Source of the DNA: Clostridium yunnanense | GTDB taxonomy: Bacteria > Bacillota > Clostridia > Clostridiales > Clostridiaceae | Direction: 5' to 3' | NCBI RefSeq assembly: GCF_016595795.1 | Contig: NZ_JAENHN010000028.1 | Span: 62,001-126,000 of the forward strand | Length of the DNA stretch: 64,000 nucleotides | Shown here: positions 27,801-36,397 of the stretch, one piece after another | Numbering within the stretch: position 1 is the first letter of the stretch | Layout of the letters: the number at the start of each line of letters is the position of its first letter | Notes under the pieces: generated by a model | Told to the model about the DNA's origin: nothing | What the model saw: the letters and a program-made list of their open reading frames with translations, nothing else | Databases searched by the model: none | Made by a program: the position numbers and the translations under genes

Positions 27801-27831
27801 CTTTGAATTTATTATAAGACCATGTAAGTAA
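24808..27831 (+). CDS. lacZ: Beta-galactosidase, glycoside hydrolase family 2
   Basis: This 1007-residue enzyme has the LacZ domain order: sugar-binding jelly roll, immunoglobulin-like, TIM barrel, second Ig-like, and the C-terminal beta-galactosidase small chain. Catalytic residues are E458 in WSCGNESFGG (acid/base) and E525 in SCEYMHAMGN (nucleophile). RTSHYPNQSLWYELCDEYG and DEANLETHG are also conserved. It hydrolyses lactose or other beta-galactosides in the cytoplasm, as no signal peptide is present. TTGGAGG precedes ATG 24808. No lactose transporter or regulator is adjacent. Confidence 0.96.
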   Translation: MGFKVPSTDWLSDTSIFQVNRIEAHSDHKYYITEKEMNSGDMKLRQSLNGNWKFSFAINPSSRIKDFYNLDFDCNSWKDIQVPGHIQLQGYDKLQYINTMYPWDGHSELRPPQVSEEYNPVGSYVKYFNLEDTIKNGPVYISFQGVESAFYVWLNGNFVGYSEDSFTPSEFELTQYIKEGENKLSVEVYKRSTGSWLEDQDFWRFSGIFRDVYIYSIPKIHVQDLFVKTILDSEYKNAVLESELKIVGSTVGFIDLELKDSKGIVLANIDGNKLENEMTLKLDVNDVRLWSAEDPYLYTLYITVRDENDNIVEFVPQKIGFRSFEMIDKVMHINGKRIVFKGINRHEFNCRTGRAITEEDMLWDIRFLKQNNINAVRTSHYPNQSLWYELCDEYGIYLIDEANLETHGSWMKMGQVIPDWVIPDSKPEWLDIVLDRAKSMVERDKNHPSILIWSCGNESFGGENIYKMSEYYRKKDPSRLVHYEGIFHDRRFNETSDMESRMYAKPHEIEEYLNNNPQKPYISCEYMHAMGNSCGAMHKYTELEDKYELYQGGFIWDYIDQAVMKKDRYGNEFFAYGGDFDDRATDYNFCGDGIVYADRTISPKVQEVKKLYQNLKLYADKNGVKVRNENLFVDTSNYILEYSLNYNGEEIYKGYMEVIVKTGEEEYYEFDLPEVNSSGEYCVNVSFKLKKDTAWAKAGHEIAFDQYVYSIVEKEDVKVLNKVKVIHGDVNIGVKSRDFSVLFSKQEGGIVSLRYNGKELITRTPMPIYWRATTDNDNGNKHGFRCSQWHEASLFQKCKDVQVFEYEFSVIVEYTYMLPLSVPSEVKVAYTAYENGDIKVKCDYKGVEGLPEMPIFGLAFRLSADYDSFRFYGMGPEENYIDRVHGARLGIYEKLVKDNVSRYLVPQENGNHTGVRWAKIKDKDNFGIEFASVNNPFELGVSPYTAFELQNALHYYELPPVNYTIVTIAAKQMGVGGDDSWGAPVHKEYLIDSSKDINFEFIIRPCK

Positions 27832-27899
27832 AAGTTTTTACAAGTGTGTATTAGTATGAAAATACCTAAAATCACATATTAAGTGCTATAGTTATATAT

Positions 27900-27928
27900 A
27901 AAAAAGGTCGCTTCAGCGACTTTTTTTA
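27900..27928. terminator. Bidirectional terminator between lacZ and the EamA gene
   Basis: GTCGC-TTCA-GCGAC is flanked by A-run and T-run between convergent genes. Confidence 0.85.
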
Positions 27929-27931
27929 TTA

Positions 27932-28363
27932 CTAACTTAAAGCAACTATAATAGCACCAATAGCTATTAGGCACACTCCAATTACATTCATTCTACTAAT
28001 CTTCTCTCCTAAAAATACAACGGCAAGAATAGTTGCAAGAACTACACTGAATTTATCTACAGGAGCTACTTGAGATACCTTTCCATATTTTAATGCTAAA
28101 AAGTAAAACAACCAAGATAGGGCTCCTGCTAGACCGCTAAGTATGATAAAAGAAAAAGTTTTTTTGTCTGCTATAATTTCAGGTATCTTACTTAACTTTC
28201 CTTGAAAGACTACAACTAAAATAAGAAATATAGCCATTATTACAGATCTTACAGCAGTTGCAGTATTGGCATCTACTGACTTCAAACCTACCTTGCCCAA
28301 AATACCTACTAAAGCTGCAAATACTGCAGAAAGCATAGCAAATATAAACCATAAACTATTCAT
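27932..28363 (-). CDS. Small EamA-family (DMT) permease, half-size
   Basis: Choosing ATG 28363 (AGGGGG about ten bases upstream) gives 143 residues; ATG 28372 is too close to the site. Four to five membrane segments form a single EamA repeat, with PVDKFSVVLATILAVVFLGE then KISRMNVIGVCLIAIGAIIV at the C-terminus, the usual EamA ending. Single-repeat members work as dimers. The substrate is unknown. It is monocistronic and convergent with lacZ. Related in fold but not in detail to the YdcZ-type permease at 1-426. Confidence 0.85.
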   Translation of the reverse strand: MNSLWFIFAMLSAVFAALVGILGKVGLKSVDANTATAVRSVIMAIFLILVVVFQGKLSKIPEIIADKKTFSFIILSGLAGALSWLFYFLALKYGKVSQVAPVDKFSVVLATILAVVFLGEKISRMNVIGVCLIAIGAIIVALS

Positions 28364-28673
28364 TATAAACATCGCCCCCTTTATATATTTATTTTATTAC
28401 TAAATTTTAGAAAGTAAAACACATAAAAGTAGTTGATGGTATTTTAACTCTGTTTAATAGATGGTTAGACGTATATAAGTGTTTTATAAAGATAAAGTTT
28501 AATAATGGTGAAAATACTATTTTTAGTAGTATGGTAGATTAATGAATTATAACCATTATATAAGTATCATAAAGACAGCTTTCATAGTAAATAGTATATA
28601 AGGAAACTATATCTTGTAAGAATGTAGGTCTTATATATCTAAATAAAAACTATTAAGCTATGAGGTGATAATC
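28364..28673. other. Divergent intergenic region, nothing recognised
   Basis: This 310-base AT-rich gap lies between divergent genes. I found no repeat copy, palindrome or small ORF with a ribosome binding site. Confidence 0.5.
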
Positions 28674-31124
28674 TTGAGAAAAAATTTAAAGAAATCTATA
28701 GTTAGTCTTTTAGTATTAATAACATTAAGTGTATTTTGCTCTTGCACATTGCAAGAAAAAAGTAAGTTTTTAAGCGTATCCAATACCCCAGCTGAAGGTG
28801 GGGCAGTTTCTCTAGTTATGGATACAACAAATTATCAAGAAATGCCGAGAAATTTTAGGAAAACTTCTGATTTAAGTAATATTGAGAAGGATAAGACACT
28901 GGATTTAAAAGGGCTAGGTGAACTAAACATATCTGGAAGTCAGCAGTTCTCAGGTTTTAACTTACCACTTGTAGTAAAGGGGATAAGCACAAAGTCACCT
29001 ATAACAGTAATAGATTTGAGGCAGGAGTCTCATGGATTTATAAATGATATTCCTGTAAGTTGGAAGAATGAAAAAAATGATGCTAATATAGGATTAACCA
29101 AAGAACAGGTATTAGCAGATGAACAGAGTAAACTTAAAAGTATTAAATTGAATGTTCCTATCACCCTTGCAAATCATCCAAATAACACAATAATTCCGAC
29201 AAAAGTTCAAGACGAAGAACAGTTAGTTAAGGATAATAAACTTGAATATATCCGAATTACTGTTACTGATGGAAAGATACCTACAGATGATATGGTTGAT
29301 TATTTTATGCAGGAAATGAAAAAACAACCTAAGGATTCCTGGTTACACTTTCATTGCAAAGAAGGTATAGGAAGAACTACTACCTTTATGATAATGTACG
29401 ATATGATAAAAAATTCTAAGCAGGTTACTGCTGACAACATTATAAAAAGGCAGCTATCACTAGTTGGCTTCAATGAACAACAAATTAAATCATTTAATAA
29501 TAACGAAAGAATTGGCTTTTTACAAAATTTCTATAAGTATTGCAATAGCAATAACAATGATTTTAATACTAGTTGGAGTGAATGGAAGAAGACTATTACT
29601 ACAAGTAATAGTCCTTTTTCGATGTACATGAAAAATACCATAAGACCAACTTTTTTATATGTTATTTCACAAGATAATATGACTAAAAGCGAAAAAACAT
29701 TGATAGCTACTCTTCAAGGAATAGTCAATAATAAATCTAGTCACCAAATATATACACTAAGTTCTGAGCAGCCAGATTATCAAATATGGTTAGAGGATTT
29801 AAAGAAGAATTATGGAGTGGCATATAAAAGTATTTCAGACCCATGGGAATTACTTCGTAGTTTTAAAAATTATATAAATGGATATGTACTATATGATGAA
29901 GGAAAAAATCCATCAATAAATAATGCCTGTTCTCTTTGTTCTTTAAAAGATTCAATAGCAGTGGACACTAGTATTGAATATAAAGCAAAGTCACATGGCA
30001 TAACAAAAATAACAGGAGATTGTAGAAACACGGATGAAAGCTGGGCATACGATAACTTATGGAATAAAGGACTAAACCACTCTATTGTAATACAATTAGA
30101 ACCTAATAAAAGTTCTGCACTTAGAGACTATGCTATTATGAGTAAAGCACTAATATTTTATGAAAATGATATAAAAAATACCTCTCTGAGAGATAAAATA
30201 TTCTCGTCTATGGAGGGAAACAGAGTTTGTATGGGGTGGGGGCCAGATGAATTTACTAATGTAAGTACAACATCAAAACATGGTGTAAGCATGGTAGCTG
30301 CTGATTGGTCTTATAATCTCACTGTTTTAAGTGCATTTGACACAACACCTGTTAAACAAAAATTTATATCTAAAAATATACCTAAGGAGGATAATGTACA
30401 CTATGTAACTTTTATTATGTCTGATGGAGATAATCAGCAATGGAATCTTGGTACAAACTACAGCTCACAAAAATGGTATGGATCTAGTTATAGAGGAAAT
30501 TTTAATTTAGGATGGGGTATAAGTCCATCAATGTATTATCTATCTCCAACAGTGTTTAATAGATACTATGAAAGTGCAGTAAGTGGAAATTATAGTGACT
30601 ACTTTATAGTGCCGCCTTCTGGTAATGGTTATATATACCCAAGTAAGTTTGATAAAGAAAAACTTCCAACATATATAAGCCAATTGAATAATTATATGAA
30701 GCAGACTGATGAAAGATATTTAGCTGTAATTGATGATTCAAGCTTTCATAATACTGAACTTTGGAGTAAGTTTACCAGTAAAGAAAATATAATGGGGTTG
30801 TTTTACTTGGACTACCACAAACATGATAACTACAAAGGAGAAATAATTTGGTCTAAGGGTAAGCCAATAGTATCCTGCAGAGATTTACTATGGAGTGGGT
30901 TAGAAGATGAAGAGCAGCTAACTAAAAATATTAATTCTAGAATAGAAAAAGGGCAAACAGATGTAAAAAAGGCTGAAGCATATACTTTTGTATATGTTCA
31001 TGTTTGGAGTAAGGACTTAAGTAACGTTAAAAATGCTATAAGCATGCTAGAGAAAAATCCAAAAGTTAGAGTGGTTGATCCTAAAGCATTTATGGAATTA
31101 ATTAATAGAAATATTCAACGGTAA
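28674..31124 (+). CDS. Exported fusion: PTP-like phytase domain + GxGYxYP domain
   Basis: Starting at TTG 28674 (GAGGTG upstream) the protein has 816 residues. The N-terminus is an export signal with a weak lipobox (VFCSC; C24). Residues ~40-300 resemble protein-tyrosine-phosphatase-like inositol phosphatases: the P-loop HCKEGIGRTTTFM has C228 and R234, and VTDGKIPTDD supplies the likely acid D199. Residues ~310-816 resemble the GxGYxYP family: FLYVISQDNMTKSEKTLIAT starts it, and SGNGYIYPSKF is its signature with the first G replaced by N. That family is suspected of acting on glycans. Joining the two is unusual. The gene stands alone. Confidence 0.75.
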   Translation: MRKNLKKSIVSLLVLITLSVFCSCTLQEKSKFLSVSNTPAEGGAVSLVMDTTNYQEMPRNFRKTSDLSNIEKDKTLDLKGLGELNISGSQQFSGFNLPLVVKGISTKSPITVIDLRQESHGFINDIPVSWKNEKNDANIGLTKEQVLADEQSKLKSIKLNVPITLANHPNNTIIPTKVQDEEQLVKDNKLEYIRITVTDGKIPTDDMVDYFMQEMKKQPKDSWLHFHCKEGIGRTTTFMIMYDMIKNSKQVTADNIIKRQLSLVGFNEQQIKSFNNNERIGFLQNFYKYCNSNNNDFNTSWSEWKKTITTSNSPFSMYMKNTIRPTFLYVISQDNMTKSEKTLIATLQGIVNNKSSHQIYTLSSEQPDYQIWLEDLKKNYGVAYKSISDPWELLRSFKNYINGYVLYDEGKNPSINNACSLCSLKDSIAVDTSIEYKAKSHGITKITGDCRNTDESWAYDNLWNKGLNHSIVIQLEPNKSSALRDYAIMSKALIFYENDIKNTSLRDKIFSSMEGNRVCMGWGPDEFTNVSTTSKHGVSMVAADWSYNLTVLSAFDTTPVKQKFISKNIPKEDNVHYVTFIMSDGDNQQWNLGTNYSSQKWYGSSYRGNFNLGWGISPSMYYLSPTVFNRYYESAVSGNYSDYFIVPPSGNGYIYPSKFDKEKLPTYISQLNNYMKQTDERYLAVIDDSSFHNTELWSKFTSKENIMGLFYLDYHKHDNYKGEIIWSKGKPIVSCRDLLWSGLEDEEQLTKNINSRIEKGQTDVKKAEAYTFVYVHVWSKDLSNVKNAISMLEKNPKVRVVDPKAFMELINRNIQR

Positions 31125-31125
31125 T

Positions 31126-31165
31126 AAAATTGGAAGTGTAAGTATATATTTACACTTCCAATTTT
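31126..31165. terminator. Bidirectional terminator at 31.1 kb
   Basis: The perfect arms AAAATTGGAAGTGTAA and TTACACTTCCAATTTT have an 8-base loop between convergent genes. The right arm touches the stop codon of the radical SAM gene. Confidence 0.9.
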
Positions 31166-32045
31166 ATTTATTACTTAAAAAGCTCAATTGCACAGCAGTT
31201 ACCTCACTTTGATAAGTAGGCATCTTAAGGCTAATACCATACTTACTACATGCGTTTGATAGAACATAACTTAGCTTTTTCATATTTTTAGTAGAACAAC
31301 TATATCTATCGCCATAGCTCTTTTCATACTTTTCACGAATTCCTGGGAAATGTTTATCTAGCTTTATATAATAATAATCTCGCTGCCTATCTCTAAGTGA
31401 CATTCCAAGCCAAGGAACAATATTTTTAACTCCATAGTAATTTGCTTTATTTACTATGTCTAAAATGTTTTCCTCAGTATCTTCAAGAAAAGGTAGAATA
31501 GGCATCATTGTTATACTTGTATGAATTCCAAGTTCAGAGAGAACTCCAAGTGCTTTAAGTCTATCTGTAGATGAAGGGGCACCTGGTTCTACTACACTTG
31601 CAAGCTTATCATCAGTAGTTGTTATAGTTATAGCAACAGAAGCATAGATTTTATTTATTTCTTCTAAGATATCTATATCTCTAAGAATAAGATTACTTTT
31701 GGTAGTGATGTGAACTGGAAATCTATACTTTGCAATTGCCTCAAGACATCCGCGGGTTAATTGATAGTGTTTTTCTGATCTAGTATAAGGATCACTCATA
31801 GCACCAGTCCCTACTACGCCCTTTTTTCTTTTATTCTTAAGTTCTTTATTTAATAGTTCTACTGCATTTCTTTTCACTATAAGCTCATCAAAATTATCTA
31901 TTCTATAGCATAAGCTTCTTGAATCACAATATATACAATGGTGTTCACAGCCTCTATAAATATTAAAGGTATAATTAGTACCAAACCAACCGCTAGGATT
32001 TTTACTTGTAGAGAGTAGCATCTTCGCATCTATTTCTTTTGGCAT
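31164..32045 (-). CDS. SPL-family radical SAM protein
   Basis: ATG 32045 is used because GGAGG is eight bases upstream; an ATG at 32060 overlaps that site. The protein has 293 residues. The cluster motif is YRGCEHHCIYCDSR (C-x3-C-x2-C), which ligates the [4Fe-4S] that cleaves SAM. GTGAMSDPYTRSEKHYQLTR and ITTKSNLILRDIDIL are typical of the spore-photoproduct-lyase-like group. This group includes many members of unknown substrate in addition to true SplB, and the sequence is not close enough to call SplB. Monocistronic. Confidence 0.85.
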   Translation of the reverse strand: MPKEIDAKMLLSTSKNPSGWFGTNYTFNIYRGCEHHCIYCDSRSLCYRIDNFDELIVKRNAVELLNKELKNKRKKGVVGTGAMSDPYTRSEKHYQLTRGCLEAIAKYRFPVHITTKSNLILRDIDILEEINKIYASVAITITTTDDKLASVVEPGAPSSTDRLKALGVLSELGIHTSITMMPILPFLEDTEENILDIVNKANYYGVKNIVPWLGMSLRDRQRDYYYIKLDKHFPGIREKYEKSYGDRYSCSTKNMKKLSYVLSNACSKYGISLKMPTYQSEVTAVQLSFLSNK

Positions 32046-32131
32046 TTTGTTAACCTCCATTTAAATCCTTAATCTTATACTTGATTGTACATCATCAAAT
32101 AAGACATAAGCATGTCATATTATAAATAAAC

Positions 32132-32746
32132 TTAATGTTTATCGTGAAAATGAGGTCTTCTTCTTTTTTGTCTTTCATGATGTTGCGGGTCTACCTCAAA
32201 CAATAGATTTAAAACAGAAGATGCAACTGGTAGGCCTATAAACAGTATTATTGATATCCTTGGATAATAAAAAGCAATTAGGATTATAATTGAGCTTATA
32301 ACTGGCATAATAAATATGCGTGAATATAATTTATATTTATGTTCAAATAGTGTAGTAGGTATTATAAGTAAAAACATAAAAGTCATGCTAAAATTGACAC
32401 ATAAAAAAACTATTGCATATCCAACTGCTGGTGCAACTGCATTAGGGTTCTGAATAACCCATTTTGTAAACAGTGGCACTAGTGATAAGAAAAACAGGAA
32501 TATTATGTTTATCCATACAACTCTATTAGTGACATGTTCTAATTCATCAAAAAGTCTTCTATGCTGGTTCCAAAAGTTTCCCACAACCAAGAAGCTGACT
32601 AGATATACAACAATTGAATTAATTAATGAATAAATTGAAGCAGCGTCAAAGGTATTTGGTGTGGGAATATTTAAAACTATTATAGTAACAATAATTGCGA
32701 TTACTCCGTCGCTAAAGGCTTCAAGTCTATTTTTTGAAATTTTCAT
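32132..32746 (-). CDS. TMEM175-family (DUF1211) potassium channel-like protein
   Basis: The start ATG 32746 gives 204 residues; an upstream TTG at 32773 is less well placed. The N-terminal RLEAFSDGVIAIIVTIIVL carries the R-x3-FSD motif that lines the pore in bacterial TMEM175 channels. Six membrane segments can be counted, followed by a basic, histidine-rich tail (QHHERQKRRRPHFHDKH). Bacterial members are tetrameric K+ leak channels. It is divergent from the marR-MATE unit. Confidence 0.88.
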   Translation of the reverse strand: MKISKNRLEAFSDGVIAIIVTIIVLNIPTPNTFDAASIYSLINSIVVYLVSFLVVGNFWNQHRRLFDELEHVTNRVVWINIIFLFFLSLVPLFTKWVIQNPNAVAPAVGYAIVFLCVNFSMTFMFLLIIPTTLFEHKYKLYSRIFIMPVISSIIILIAFYYPRISIILFIGLPVASSVLNLLFEVDPQHHERQKRRRPHFHDKH

Positions 32747-32889
32747 TTGTAATCTCACTTTCTTTTTACGCAAATCTATTTATAACCAAGTTATGACTGT
32801 ATTAAAATCATTTCATATTGGGAAATACAAAAATTATAGTCTATAAATAAACGAAATACAAGAACATAAAACATTAAAAACAAAATAAG

Positions 32890-32961
32890 TTAAGGTACCT
32901 TAATAAATCTGTTGACAACAAAGTTATTCAGATATATGATAAATATATTAAGGTACCTTAT
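32890..32961 (+). promoter_or_regulatory. marR promoter flanked by two palindromic operators
   Basis: TTAAGGTACCTTAA (32890-32903) is a perfect palindrome upstream of the -35 TTGACA (32912-32917). The -10 TATGAT (32935-32940) follows after 17 bases. A second copy TTAAGGTACCTTAT (32948-32961) covers the start. Centres are 58 bp apart. Confidence 0.85.
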
Positions 32962-32983
32962 TAAATTTGAAGGAGATAAATAC

Positions 32984-33529
32984 ATGTATAATATAACTTC
33001 TGAAAAATTGTTGCAACAAATAAATTATTTTACTAATCTTGTTAACAGGCAACAGCATAATGTAAGTTCTAAGGAAAATGAAATTATGGTTAGTAGAGCT
33101 CAAGGACATCTACTAGGACTATTATTAACACAGGATGGTTTAACTCAAAAGGAATTAAGTGCAAAACTCCAAATAAGACCAGCATCACTAGGCGAATTAG
33201 TTGATAAGCTACAGCAAAGTGGATATGTAGAGAGACGAGTAAATGAGAAAGATAAACGGGTTTCAAATGTATATCTTACAGCGCATGGCAGAAAGTCAGC
33301 AAATGAAGTGATGCAGGCTAGGATGCAGCTAGTTGATAATATATTTTCAGGTATATCAGAAGAAGAAATGGATCAACTTTCTAGTCTAATGAGTAAGCTA
33401 ATTGACTCAATTGAACAAAGTTCAGGTGAAAATATTGAGGAATTACGTAAAGAGCATCACGGCATTAGAGGAGAGCAGGATTTTCCTGGAGGAGCTAATT
33501 TCTTTAGAGATAATCACCGTGAACGTTAA
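32984..33529 (+). CDS. MarR-family transcriptional regulator
   Basis: The start is ATG 32984 after AAGGAGAT; the in-frame upstream TTG at 32912 is the promoter -35. The protein has 181 residues with the winged-helix core: LLLTQDGLTQKELSAKLQIR, then PASLGELVDKLQQSGYVERR and the wing NEKDKRVSNVYLTAHG. The C-terminal helices form the dimer interface, with an acidic/basic tail. Two identical operators bracket its promoter, indicating autorepression, and the downstream MATE gene lies in the same direction with no terminator between. The ligand is probably a drug or phenolic compound, by family analogy. Confidence 0.93.
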   Translation: MYNITSEKLLQQINYFTNLVNRQQHNVSSKENEIMVSRAQGHLLGLLLTQDGLTQKELSAKLQIRPASLGELVDKLQQSGYVERRVNEKDKRVSNVYLTAHGRKSANEVMQARMQLVDNIFSGISEEEMDQLSSLMSKLIDSIEQSSGENIEELRKEHHGIRGEQDFPGGANFFRDNHRER

Positions 33530-33711
33530 AAATAGAATAGTATAAGTTTTTAACAACATAAATTCTTAACAATATATGATAGTGCTAGGTTTATATAAAT
33601 TTAATAGCTTATATAAACTGAGTTTTATGACCATTCCTTATATCAATAGAAGCAGAAAATTTGTTGCTTTATCAAGATTACAGTTTAAGCAGTTTAAAGG
33701 AGGATAAGGAA

Positions 33712-35073
33712 ATGGAACAAGTTGAAATAGAACAAATTGATTCGTATTATTTTGAAAAATCACCTATTTGGAAAGCGATAGCACACATGTCATTACCAAT
33801 GATGCTTGGTATGTCGCTAAATTTGATTTACAACATTATTGATGCGTATTTTATCGGAAAGTTAAATAATACAGAGATGATGACAGCTATTACTCTCACA
33901 TTACCTTTTAGTGTGGTTATAATGGCAGTAGGAAATCTATTTGGAACAGGGGGAGGTACCTTTATCTCCAGACTTTTAGGGGAAAAGAAGCTTGAGGAAT
34001 CTAAGAAAGTAGCTTCGGTATCATTTTATTTTAGTATAATTTCAGGATTTCTGCTTATTTTACTTTGTATTGTATTTATTCAGCCAATTTTGACATTGTT
34101 AGGTGCAGAAGGACAGACTATGGCATTTACTAAAAGTGTTATTTTAGTTTTTACAATTGGAAGCCCTATAATAATCGCAAACTTTGTATTGGAACAGCTT
34201 GTCCGTGCCGAAGGAGCGTCTACAGTTTCTATGTATGGTATGGGGATAAGTGTTATAGCTAATATCATATTAGATCCAATTTTGATTTTTGGTTGTCATT
34301 TAAACATTATGGGAGCAGCATTAGGAACGGTATTAGGTAATCTTTGTGCTGTAGTGTATTTTGTTTGGTATATAAGCAAAAAAAGCTCAGCCTTAAGTGT
34401 TTCTCTTAATAGGTTTAAGCCTACTTCATTAATAACTAAAGATATTTTTAAAATAGGGGTAACATCTCTACTAATGGATGTATTTTTGATTATATCAAGT
34501 TTGTTATTTAATAATCTTTCTATCAGATATGGAGATTATGTGGTTGCAGGTTTTGGTATATCCCAAAGAGTTGTACAGTTATCAGACTTTATAGGCATGG
34601 GGCTATTTATGGGAGTAATACCTCTAATAGCATATTCCTATTCGGCAAAAAATATAAAGAGAATGCAAGAAATAATTCGTACTACAGCACTTTATATTGT
34701 GATTTTAATCGGTGCTATTTCTGGAGCTTTACTTATATTTAGAATTCAAGTTTTTGAGCTTTTTAGTAAAGATAGTGAAGTACTTGCAATTGGTACATTG
34801 ATTTTTGCGGCAATGCTGTTATCTTCTTTATTTACAAGTCTTTCTGGTTTATTTGTAGGGATATTCCAAGGAGTTGGAAGAGAAAAAGAAGCTGCAATTA
34901 TGTCTGTAGCAAAGGGATTGATTGTAATACCTATAATGATTTTATCAAATGAATTTTGGGGACTTCATGGACTAATATGGTCTTTAACTGCATCAGAAGT
35001 TTTAGCTTGCATAGTGGGAGCAGCGTTGTGGTTACATTTTAAGAAAGATCCTTCAATGAAGGTCTCAATTTAA
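33712..35073 (+). CDS. MATE-family multidrug efflux transporter
   Basis: ATG 33712 with AAAGGAGG upstream gives 453 residues, the usual MATE length. Twelve hydrophobic segments occur in two repeats; SLPMMLGMSLNLIYNIIDAYFIG near the N-terminus and FGTGGGTFISRLLGEKK are classical NorM/MATE motifs. It exports drugs in exchange for Na+ or H+. It is the likely target of the upstream MarR protein; the 182-base gap between them shows no terminator. The native substrate is unknown. Confidence 0.93.
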   Translation: MEQVEIEQIDSYYFEKSPIWKAIAHMSLPMMLGMSLNLIYNIIDAYFIGKLNNTEMMTAITLTLPFSVVIMAVGNLFGTGGGTFISRLLGEKKLEESKKVASVSFYFSIISGFLLILLCIVFIQPILTLLGAEGQTMAFTKSVILVFTIGSPIIIANFVLEQLVRAEGASTVSMYGMGISVIANIILDPILIFGCHLNIMGAALGTVLGNLCAVVYFVWYISKKSSALSVSLNRFKPTSLITKDIFKIGVTSLLMDVFLIISSLLFNNLSIRYGDYVVAGFGISQRVVQLSDFIGMGLFMGVIPLIAYSYSAKNIKRMQEIIRTTALYIVILIGAISGALLIFRIQVFELFSKDSEVLAIGTLIFAAMLLSSLFTSLSGLFVGIFQGVGREKEAAIMSVAKGLIVIPIMILSNEFWGLHGLIWSLTASEVLACIVGAALWLHFKKDPSMKVSI

Positions 35074-35164
35074 TAAGCATGTATTAAAGAAAATTATTAA
35101 AAATATAGAGTTAAGTACTTTACTTTAAAAAAATGCATGTTATAATTCAAATAAATTAAGTAAA

Positions 35165-35260
35165 GATGTACCACTTCAATCCGAAATCTATTTTTAAAAC
35201 TCTCACGGGTTCTGGTGAGAGAATTTAAAAATAATAAGTTTCAATATGAAGTGGTACATC
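35165..35260. repeat. Family B palindromic element, complete copy
   Basis: The outer arms GATGTACCACTTCA and TGAAGTGGTACATC (14 bp, perfect) enclose inner arms TTTTTAAA-ACTCTCAC / GTGAGAG-AATTTAAAAA. The 96-bp unit folds into one long hairpin. Partial copies are at 7988-8040, 40171-40184 and 50067-50104. Confidence 0.85.
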
Positions 35261-35280
35261 AATAAATATCTGAGCAATCA

Positions 35281-35321
35281 AAGGGATGTAAAATCACAAA
35301 TGTGATTTTACATCCCTTTTT
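35281..35321 (+). terminator. Terminator after the MATE gene
   Basis: The perfect 18-bp stem AAGGGATGTAAAATCACA / TGTGATTTTACATCCCTT ends in T5. Confidence 0.95.
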
Positions 35322-35377
35322 AGTCTTTTCTATATGAGAGGCTAGATAAATATATTAAATTAAATGGAGGTATAAAA

Positions 35378-36280
35378 ATGATAGAGGAAATGGGATATAA
35401 GAGAACAGATAAGTTACTTATAATTAATGCAGATGATTTTGGCATAGCCAAGTGTATAAATGAGGCTATTATTGAATTGTTTAATCGTAATGACATAACA
35501 TCTACATCAGTAATGATGCCTGGCAGTAGGTCAAAAGAGATAAAAGATTTTTTCAAAAGAACTTCATGTAAAAATGTAGGTATTCATCTTACGCTTACAG
35601 ATAAATTTAAACCAGTAAGTAGAGCTAAAGATGTTAATACATTGATTATGGATAATGGAATCTTTCCAAGTAGTTCAGAATATATAGAATCAAATGGTGA
35701 TATAAATCATGTTAAAAAGGAATTGAGAAATCAAATTGAGTTAGCCTTATCACTGGGAATTGATCCTACACATTTAGATAGTCATCAAGGAAGTGTATTT
35801 GGGTTATTCTTAGGCAGAGATTTTATGGAAGTAGTTTTTGAACTCTGTATGGAATATGGTCTACCTTTCTTATTACCTAAACAAGTAGTAAATCAGGTTT
35901 CATTTGATGAAAGAATGATAAGTTCATTTAAGAGGTATATAAGAAGGGCTAAAGAATTAGGAATAGCGCTTATTGATGATGTTATTTGCTTGCCTTATGA
36001 ATTGCAAAACGGTGAAGACTATAAAACTGTAAAAAATACTATGATAAATAAATTAACCCAAATACAACCTGGGATTACTCAGGTTACTATTCATCCTTCT
36101 TTTGTGACTAAGGAACTAAAGGAAATAACCCTTCATTGGCAAAAGAGAGAAATGGAATATAATTTGTTCTTAGATGATGACATTAAAAGAATATTATTAA
36201 GTGAAAATATTAAGCTGATTTCATGGAAAGAGATAAGAGAATATCAAAGGTCTATAAATAATTATTCAAAGAGTTTTTAA
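35378..36280 (+). CDS. ChbG/HpnK-family (YdjC-like) carbohydrate deacetylase
   Basis: This is a 300-residue protein, with ATG 35378 after TGGAGG. LLIINADDFGIAKCINEAI gives the metal-binding D-D, VGIHLTLTDKF and HLDSHQG give the metal histidines, and VTIHPSF is near the C-terminus, all as in the YdjC fold. Family members remove acetyl groups from chito-oligosaccharides (ChbG) or from other N-acetyl sugars. The actual sugar is not predictable. It may share a transcript with the following membrane-protein gene 117 bases on. Confidence 0.88.
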   Translation: MIEEMGYKRTDKLLIINADDFGIAKCINEAIIELFNRNDITSTSVMMPGSRSKEIKDFFKRTSCKNVGIHLTLTDKFKPVSRAKDVNTLIMDNGIFPSSSEYIESNGDINHVKKELRNQIELALSLGIDPTHLDSHQGSVFGLFLGRDFMEVVFELCMEYGLPFLLPKQVVNQVSFDERMISSFKRYIRRAKELGIALIDDVICLPYELQNGEDYKTVKNTMINKLTQIQPGITQVTIHPSFVTKELKEITLHWQKREMEYNLFLDDDIKRILLSENIKLISWKEIREYQRSINNYSKSF

Positions 36281-36397
36281 GATATATTCAGAGTATATAT
36301 TAATGATATAATATTAATTGTAATTTGTAGGAGTGTCATACTTATTTTTTCTTAATAGAGATACTTTGTTAAATTGTAAAGGAGATTAAGTAAAGGT

